Of a stretch of DNA of 64,000 bases, positions 59,268 to 64,000 are shown piece by piece. Within the stretch, counting starts at the first letter, position 1; the number at the start of each line of letters is the position of its first letter. Both the position numbers and the translations under genes were made by a program. This DNA comes from Streptomyces sp. BV286. GTDB lineage: Bacteria > Actinomycetota > Actinomycetes > Streptomycetales > Streptomycetaceae. The notes under the pieces were generated by a model. The model did not search any database and had not been told where the DNA came from. It saw only the letters and a list, made by a program, of their open reading frames with translations. The DNA is taken from positions 93,000 through 156,999 of the forward strand of contig NZ_JAHRIB010000149.1 of assembly GCF_019090165.1 (NCBI RefSeq), given 5' to 3'.

Positions 59268-60107
59268 GTGGTCACCCAGGAACAGCGGCGGCGTCAGCTC
59301 GCCCGGGAGAAGTTCTTGCGGCAGCAGCAGCGGCGCACGTCCGCTCGGCGCAAGGCGCACGCTCGTAACGCGGTGATCGCGTCCGTCCTCGGCGTGGTCG
59401 TCGTGGGCAGCGTGGTGTCGTACGCGACCGGGGTCTTCAAGCAGGACGACAACAAGTCCGACGCGGCCGCGGAGGCCACCCCGAGCCCCTCCGCGCCCAG
59501 CAAGGCTCCGGACCCCTGCGACAAGGCCGCCGCGGGCAAGGTGAAGTCGCTGAGCTACAAGAAGGAGCCGGCGATGACCATCGACAAGTCGGCGGACTAC
59601 ACGATGAAGCTGCAGACGACCTGCGGCGCGATAGACATCGACATGCCGGCCTCGAAGGCCCCGCACACGGTGAACTCATTCAACTTCCTGGTGGGCAAGG
59701 GCTACCTGGACCACACCAAGTGCCACCGGCTCACCACGAACGGCATCTACGTCCTCCAGTGCGGTGACCCGAAGGGCACCGGCATGGGCGGCCCCGGCTA
59801 CACGATTCCGGACGAGAACCTCAAGGACAAGCGCCTCAAGGGCGAGGTGTATCCGGCGGGCACGGTGGCGATGGCCAACCAGTACAACGCGCAGACGAAG
59901 GAAGGCCGCAACAGCGGCGGCAGCCAGTTCTTCCTCGTGTACCAGGACAGCCGGTTGCCGGCCAACTACACACCGTTCGGGACTATTTCCGAATCAGGCA
60001 TGAAGGTGATGAAGAAAATCGCCGGGGCCGGCGAGAGCACTGGCCAGGGCGACGGAGCGCCCAACGCGACGGTCGTGATCGACAAGGCGACCGTGACGAA
60101 ATCCTGA
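59268..60107 (+). CDS. Membrane-anchored cyclophilin-type peptidyl-prolyl isomerase
   Basis: A 279-residue protein. A cytosolic basic N-terminus (QRRRQLAREKFLRQQQRRTS) is followed by a transmembrane anchor (about residues 35-57), a Ser/Pro/Ala linker, and a cyclophilin domain. Active-site signatures are CHRLTTNGIYVLQCGDPKG and GSQFFLVY; four cysteines in the domain are unusual and could be disulfides in the extracytoplasmic environment. GTG at 59268 has GAGGAGAT upstream. The neighbouring gene order PPIase-DUF349-relA is conserved in Streptomyces. Confidence 0.93.
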   Translation: MVTQEQRRRQLAREKFLRQQQRRTSARRKAHARNAVIASVLGVVVVGSVVSYATGVFKQDDNKSDAAAEATPSPSAPSKAPDPCDKAAAGKVKSLSYKKEPAMTIDKSADYTMKLQTTCGAIDIDMPASKAPHTVNSFNFLVGKGYLDHTKCHRLTTNGIYVLQCGDPKGTGMGGPGYTIPDENLKDKRLKGEVYPAGTVAMANQYNAQTKEGRNSGGSQFFLVYQDSRLPANYTPFGTISESGMKVMKKIAGAGESTGQGDGAPNATVVIDKATVTKS

Positions 60108-60242
60108 CCTCCAGCAGCGAAATTTCGGTCGCGCGGGATGCGGACAGCCGCCCCGCCGGTCGCCTATGTTGGCCGTGACGAAACTGTGGACGATGCCCGG
60201 GGGCAAAGCAGCCCCACGCAGGCATCATGTGGAGGAGGCGCT

Positions 60243-61472
60243 GTGAGCAGCGACCCGTGGGGCCGCGTCGACGAGACGGGGACCGTGTACGTGCGTACGG
60301 CCGACGGCGAGCAGGTCGTCGGTTCCTGGCAGGCCGGGACTCCCGACGAGGCACTGGCCTACTTCGAGCGCAAGTACGAGGGCCTGGTCGTGGAGATCGG
60401 CCTCCTCGAGCGGCGGGTGAAGACCACCGACCTGTCGTCGAAGGACGCCCAGGTCGCCATCGGTCACATCCGCGAGCAGGTGGACGCCCACCACGCGGTC
60501 GGGGATCTGGACGCGCTGCGCAAGCGGTTGGACAAGCTCGTCGAGACGGTCGACGCACGCCGTGAGGAGCGCAAGGCACAGCGGGCGAAGCAGTCCGACG
60601 AGGCCAGGCACTCCAAGGAGGCCCTGGTCACCGAGGCCGAGGAGCTCGCCCAGTCCGACCAGTGGCGGTCCGCCGGTGAGCGGCTGCGCGCGCTGGTGGA
60701 CACCTGGAAGGGCCTGCCGCGGCTCGACCGGAAGTCCGACGACGAGCTGTGGCACCGCTTCTCGCACGCGCGCTCGGCGTTCTCCAAGCGCCGCAAGGCG
60801 CACTTCGCGTCCCTGGACGCGCAGCGCGAGGAGGCCCGCAAGACCAAGGAGAAGCTGGTCGCGGAGGCCGAGTCGCTCTCCGGATCGAGCGACTGGGGCC
60901 CGACGGCGGCCCGCTACCGCGAGCTGATGGCGGACTGGAAGGCCGCGGGCCGTGCCCAGCGCGAGCACGAGGACGACCTGTGGAACCGCTTCCGCGGCGC
61001 CCAGGACGTGTTCTTCGCGGCTCGCAGCTCGGTCTTCGCCGAGCGGGACGCGGAGCAGACGGAGAACCTGAAGCTCAAGGAGGAGCTGGCCGAGGAGGCC
61101 GAGAAGCTCGTCCCCGTGCAGGATCTGAAGGCGGCCCGGGCCGCCTTCCGTTCGATCAACGAGCGCTGGGAGGCCATCGGTCACGTACCGCGTGACGCCC
61201 GCCCGAAGGTCGAGGGCCGGATGCACGCGGTGGAGCGGGCTCTCCAGGACTCCGAGGAGACCGAGTGGCGCCGGACGAACCCGGAGGCACGCGCGCGTGC
61301 GGAGGGTCTGACCGGTCAGTTGCAGGCTGCCGTGGACAAGCTCCAGGGGCAGATCGAGACGGCTCGCTCCGCGGGGAACAACGCTAAGGCCGACAAGCTT
61401 CAGCGGGAGCTCGATGGCCGGCAGGCGCTGTTGGAGCAGGCGCTCAAAGGGCTGCACGAGTTCGGCGGGTAG
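60243..61472 (+). CDS. DUF349 domain protein
   Basis: A 409-residue highly charged helical protein with three DUF349 repeats, each with a W-containing core: DQWRSAGERLRALVDTWKGL, SDWGPTAARYRELMADWKAA and LKAARAAFRSINERWEAIG. C-terminal coiled coil (VDKLQGQIETARSAGNNAKA). DUF349 proteins have been found with ribosome- or stress-related genes; no enzyme activity is known. The GTG at 60243 has GGAGGAGG upstream. It converges with the rel gene across a shared terminator. Confidence 0.85.
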   Translation: MSSDPWGRVDETGTVYVRTADGEQVVGSWQAGTPDEALAYFERKYEGLVVEIGLLERRVKTTDLSSKDAQVAIGHIREQVDAHHAVGDLDALRKRLDKLVETVDARREERKAQRAKQSDEARHSKEALVTEAEELAQSDQWRSAGERLRALVDTWKGLPRLDRKSDDELWHRFSHARSAFSKRRKAHFASLDAQREEARKTKEKLVAEAESLSGSSDWGPTAARYRELMADWKAAGRAQREHEDDLWNRFRGAQDVFFAARSSVFAERDAEQTENLKLKEELAEEAEKLVPVQDLKAARAAFRSINERWEAIGHVPRDARPKVEGRMHAVERALQDSEETEWRRTNPEARARAEGLTGQLQAAVDKLQGQIETARSAGNNAKADKLQRELDGRQALLEQALKGLHEFGG

Positions 61473-61526
61473 CTTCCCGCTGTGACGCCCCACTGGACGG
61501 TCGGTTGCCGTCTGCGGGTGGAGTGT

Positions 61527-61553
61527 GGTTCGTCGCGCAGTTTTCCGCGCCCC
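61527..61553 (-). repeat. Inverted copy of the dispersed repeat
   Basis: On the minus strand it reads GGGGCGCGGAAAACTGCGCG followed by ACGAACC, with the head CCCCCGAAGGGGC. It lies between the DUF349 gene and the rel terminator. Confidence 0.8.
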
Positions 61554-61577
61554 TTCGGGGGCGCTGCCCGGCACCAT

Positions 61578-61616
61578 GGGAGAGGCCCCCGTACGCACCG
61601 TACGGGGGCCTCTCCC
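61578..61616. terminator. Bidirectional terminator between DUF349 and rel
   Basis: Perfect 18-bp inverted repeat GGGAGAGGCCCCCGTACG / CGTACGGGGGCCTCTCCC with a CAC loop between convergent genes. Confidence 0.88.
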
Positions 61617-61632
61617 GTTGCTGTCCGCTGTG

Positions 61633-64000
61633 TCAGGCCTCGGAGGGCCTGCGCGCCGACGTCACCCGGTACACGTCGTAGACGCCCTCCACTCCCCTGA
61701 CCGCCTTCAGGACGTGTCCGAGGTGCTTCGGGTCGCCCATCTCGAAGGTGAAGCGGGAGGTGGCCACCCGGTCGCGGGACGTCTGGACGGCCGCCGACAG
61801 GATGTTGACGTGCTGGTCGGACAGGATCCTCGTGACGTCCGACAGGAGCCGGGAACGGTCGAGGGCCTCGACCTGGATGGCGACCAGGAAGACGGACGAC
61901 TGGGTGGGGGCCCACTCGACCTCGAGGATGCGCTCCGGCTCGCGGGACAGCGAGTCGACGTTGACGCAGTCGGTGCGGTGCACCGACACCCCGCTGCCGC
62001 GCGTGACGAAGCCCATGATCGGGTCTCCGGGGACGGGCGTACAACAGCGGGCCAGCTTGACCCACACATCGTCGACGCCCTTGACGACGACACCCGGGTC
62101 GGCGTTGGAGCGGCGCTTGCGGCCGCGCGCGGGCGGAATGCTCTCGTCGATCTCCTCGGTGGCGGCCTCCTCACCGCCGAGCGCCTGGACGAGCTTCTGC
62201 ACGACGCCCTGCGCGGCCACGTGGCCCTCGCCGATCGCCGCGTACAGGGACGAGATGTCGGGGTAGCGCATCTCGTGTGCGAGCGTGACCAGCGAGTCGC
62301 CGGTGAGGATGCGCTGGATCGGCAGGTTCTGCTTGCGCATGGCTCGCGCGATGGAGTCCTTGCCCTGCTCGATCGCCTCGTCGCGGCGCTCCTTGGAGAA
62401 CCAGGCGCGGATCTTGTTGCGGGCGCGGGGCGACTTGACGAAGCCCAGCCAGTCCCGGGACGGTCCGGCGCCGGCCGCCTTGGAGGTGAAGACCTCCACC
62501 AGGTCGCCGTTGTCGAGGGTCGACTCGAGCGGTACGAGGCGTCCGTTGACGCGTGCTCCTATCGTGCGGTGGCCCACCTCCGTGTGCACCGCGTAGGAGA
62601 AGTCCACGGGCGTGGCGCCGGCCGGCAGCGCTATCACGTCGCCCTTCGGCGTGAAGACGAAGACCTCGTTGCGCGACAGGTCGAAGCGCAGGGACTCCAG
62701 GAACTCGCCCGGGTCCTCGGTCTCCTTCTGCCAGTCGAGGAGCTGGCGCAGCCACGCCATGTCGTTGAGGTGGTCGTCCTTGCCGGTGGTCCGCGGCTGG
62801 TCGGAGCGCACCTTGGAGGCGCCGGCGACGGCCTCCTGCTTGTACTTCCAGTGGGCGGCGATGCCGTACTCGGCGCGGCGGTGCATGTCGAACGTACGGA
62901 TCTGGAGTTCGACCGGCTTGCCGTTGGGGCCGATGACCGTCGTGTGCAGCGACTGGTACATGTTGAACTTGGGCATCGCGATGTAGTCCTTGAACCGCCC
63001 CGGAACCGGGTTCCAGCGGGCGTGGACGGTGCCCAGTGCCGCGTAGCAGTCGCGGACCGTGTCGACGAGGACGCGGATGCCCACCAGGTCGTAGATCTCC
63101 GCGAAGTCACGGCCGCGGACGATCATCTTCTGGTAGACGCTGTAGTAGTGCTTCGGGCGGCCGGTGACGGTCGCCTTGATACGGGCCGCGCGCAGGTCGG
63201 ACTGGACCTCGTCGGTCACTATGGCCAGGTACTCGTCACGCTTGGGTGCCCGCTCGGCCACCAGCCGGACGATCTCGTCGTACATCTTGGGGTAGAGGAT
63301 CGCGAAGGCGAGGTCCTCCAGCTCCCACTTGATGGTGTTCATGCCCAGGCGGTGGGCGAGCGGCGCGTAGATCTCCAGGGTCTCGCGCGCCTTCTTCTCC
63401 TGCTTCTCGCGCTTGAGATACCGCATGGTGCGCATGTTGTGCAGGCGGTCGGCGAGCTTGATGACCAGGACGCGCGGGTCCTTGGCCATGGCGACGACCA
63501 TCTTGCGGACGGTCTCGGCCTGCGCGGCCTCGCCGAACTTGACCTTGTCGAGCTTGGTGACGCCGTCGACGAGCAGCGCGACCTGGTCGCCGAAGTCCTT
63601 GCGCAGGGTGTCGAGGCCGTACTCCGTGTCCTCGACCGTGTCGTGCAGGAGCCCCGCCATCAGCGTCGCCGGGTCCATGCCCAGCTCGGCGAGGATCGTC
63701 GTCACGGCGAGGGGATGCGTGATGTACGGGTCGCCGCTCTTGCGCTTCTGGCCGCGGTGCCAGCGCTCGGCCACCTGGTAGGCGCGCTCGACCTGGCGGA
63801 GTGTGGACGTCTCGATCTTCGGGTCGTTGCTGCGCACTATCCGCAGCAGCGGCTCCAGCACCGGGTTGTACGGATTGGACCGCTGCACGCCGAGACGGGC
63901 GAGCCGGGCACGCACCCGGTTGGAGGAGCCGCCGGAGCGCGCGGGCTGGCCGGTCGCGGGCCGGGCGGCGGGCGCGGGGGCCTGGCGCTCGGAGGCCGCC
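61633..64000 (-). CDS. relA: Bifunctional (p)ppGpp synthetase/hydrolase, 5' end off window
   Basis: The rel homologue continues beyond position 64000: the frame stays open through low-complexity AASERQAPAPAARPATGQPA, as in other Streptomyces RelA N-termini. The hydrolase motif LLHDTVEDTEYG (HD) is intact. The synthetase has GRPKHYYSVYQKM and RFKDYIAMPKFNMYQSLHTT; the RFKD motif (rather than EFDD) fits the bifunctional Rel class. TGS, zinc-finger (LARCCTPVPGD) and ACT domains follow. It makes the stringent-response signal that affects antibiotic production and development. The stop at 61633 is directly followed by a terminator. Confidence 0.96.
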   Translation of the reverse strand, partial: AASERQAPAPAARPATGQPARSGGSSNRVRARLARLGVQRSNPYNPVLEPLLRIVRSNDPKIETSTLRQVERAYQVAERWHRGQKRKSGDPYITHPLAVTTILAELGMDPATLMAGLLHDTVEDTEYGLDTLRKDFGDQVALLVDGVTKLDKVKFGEAAQAETVRKMVVAMAKDPRVLVIKLADRLHNMRTMRYLKREKQEKKARETLEIYAPLAHRLGMNTIKWELEDLAFAILYPKMYDEIVRLVAERAPKRDEYLAIVTDEVQSDLRAARIKATVTGRPKHYYSVYQKMIVRGRDFAEIYDLVGIRVLVDTVRDCYAALGTVHARWNPVPGRFKDYIAMPKFNMYQSLHTTVIGPNGKPVELQIRTFDMHRRAEYGIAAHWKYKQEAVAGASKVRSDQPRTTGKDDHLNDMAWLRQLLDWQKETEDPGEFLESLRFDLSRNEVFVFTPKGDVIALPAGATPVDFSYAVHTEVGHRTIGARVNGRLVPLESTLDNGDLVEVFTSKAAGAGPSRDWLGFVKSPRARNKIRAWFSKERRDEAIEQGKDSIARAMRKQNLPIQRILTGDSLVTLAHEMRYPDISSLYAAIGEGHVAAQGVVQKLVQALGGEEAATEEIDESIPPARGRKRRSNADPGVVVKGVDDVWVKLARCCTPVPGDPIMGFVTRGSGVSVHRTDCVNVDSLSREPERILEVEWAPTQSSVFLVAIQVEALDRSRLLSDVTRILSDQHVNILSAAVQTSRDRVATSRFTFEMGDPKHLGHVLKAVRGVEGVYDVYRVTSARRPSEA

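Noticed and set aside
60118..60128. Palindrome CGAAATTTCG after the cyclophilin gene
   Set aside because: Short and self-complementary without loop; no T-run and no repeat elsewhere, so neither a terminator nor an operator can be supported.

Overview
The window is a high-GC actinobacterial chromosome segment, almost certainly from Streptomyces. The third-codon GC is very high, GTG starts are frequent, and it carries bldD, sIHF, a zinc-free rpsD, a bifunctional Rel and a helicase-degenerate PriA. From memory, the order relA - DUF349 protein - cyclophilin - MBL protein - hisS - ... - alaS - ruvX - mltG - aroE/C/K/B - efp - nusB - bldD - pyr operon - gmk/rpoZ/coaBC/metK - priA - fmt/rsmB - rpe matches the conserved core around bldD in S. 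coelicolor, here in reverse orientation. I count 57 protein-coding genes (two cut by the window ends). I see no rRNA, tRNA, CRISPR array, insertion sequence or prophage.

Positions 1-9700 are accessory. A flavin amino-acid 2-monooxygenase and a nitrilase-fold amidase resemble the DavB/DavA lysine-to-5-aminovalerate pair. They sit near an Lrp/AsnC regulator and an APC amino-acid permease. The promoters of the amidase/monooxygenase pair and of the permease carry the same helically phased CGCAACG array, 8 bp upstream of a -35 box with an 18 bp spacer. I read these as one amino-acid uptake and oxidation regulon. A secreted protein, an MFS transporter, a small helix-turn-helix protein with a periodic TGACGTCA array, a GNAT enzyme and a cluster of 75-bp intergenic repeats fill the rest.

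Positions 9700-20000 hold a GuaB1-type IMPDH-like enzyme, a barstar plus lipoprotein barnase-family RNase pair, a SorC-type regulator, rpe, an MMPL transporter, rsmB and fmt, and a second small helix-turn-helix gene. Positions 20000-37000 are housekeeping: priA, metK, coaBC, rpoZ, gmk, sIHF, then the pyrimidine operon pyrR-pyrB-pyrC-(membrane protein)-carA-carB-pyrD-pyrF. Many of its genes overlap by 4-8 nt. A PyrR-binding RNA hairpin lies across the pyrR ribosome-binding site.

Positions 37000-51300 hold bldD with its own BldD box and a double terminator, nusB, efp, an M24 protein with altered metal ligands, a proline/histidine-rich P-loop protein, the aroC-aroK-aroB set, aroE, mltG, ruvX, alaS and two small membrane proteins. 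Positions 51300-64000 hold an AfsR-like ATPase lacking any visible DNA-binding domain, rpsD, rarA, a VKOR-family protein, hisS, an MBL hydrolase, a membrane-anchored cyclophilin, a DUF349 protein and the 5'-truncated rel gene. A dispersed intergenic repeat (core GGGGCGCGGGGAACTGCGCG) occurs throughout.
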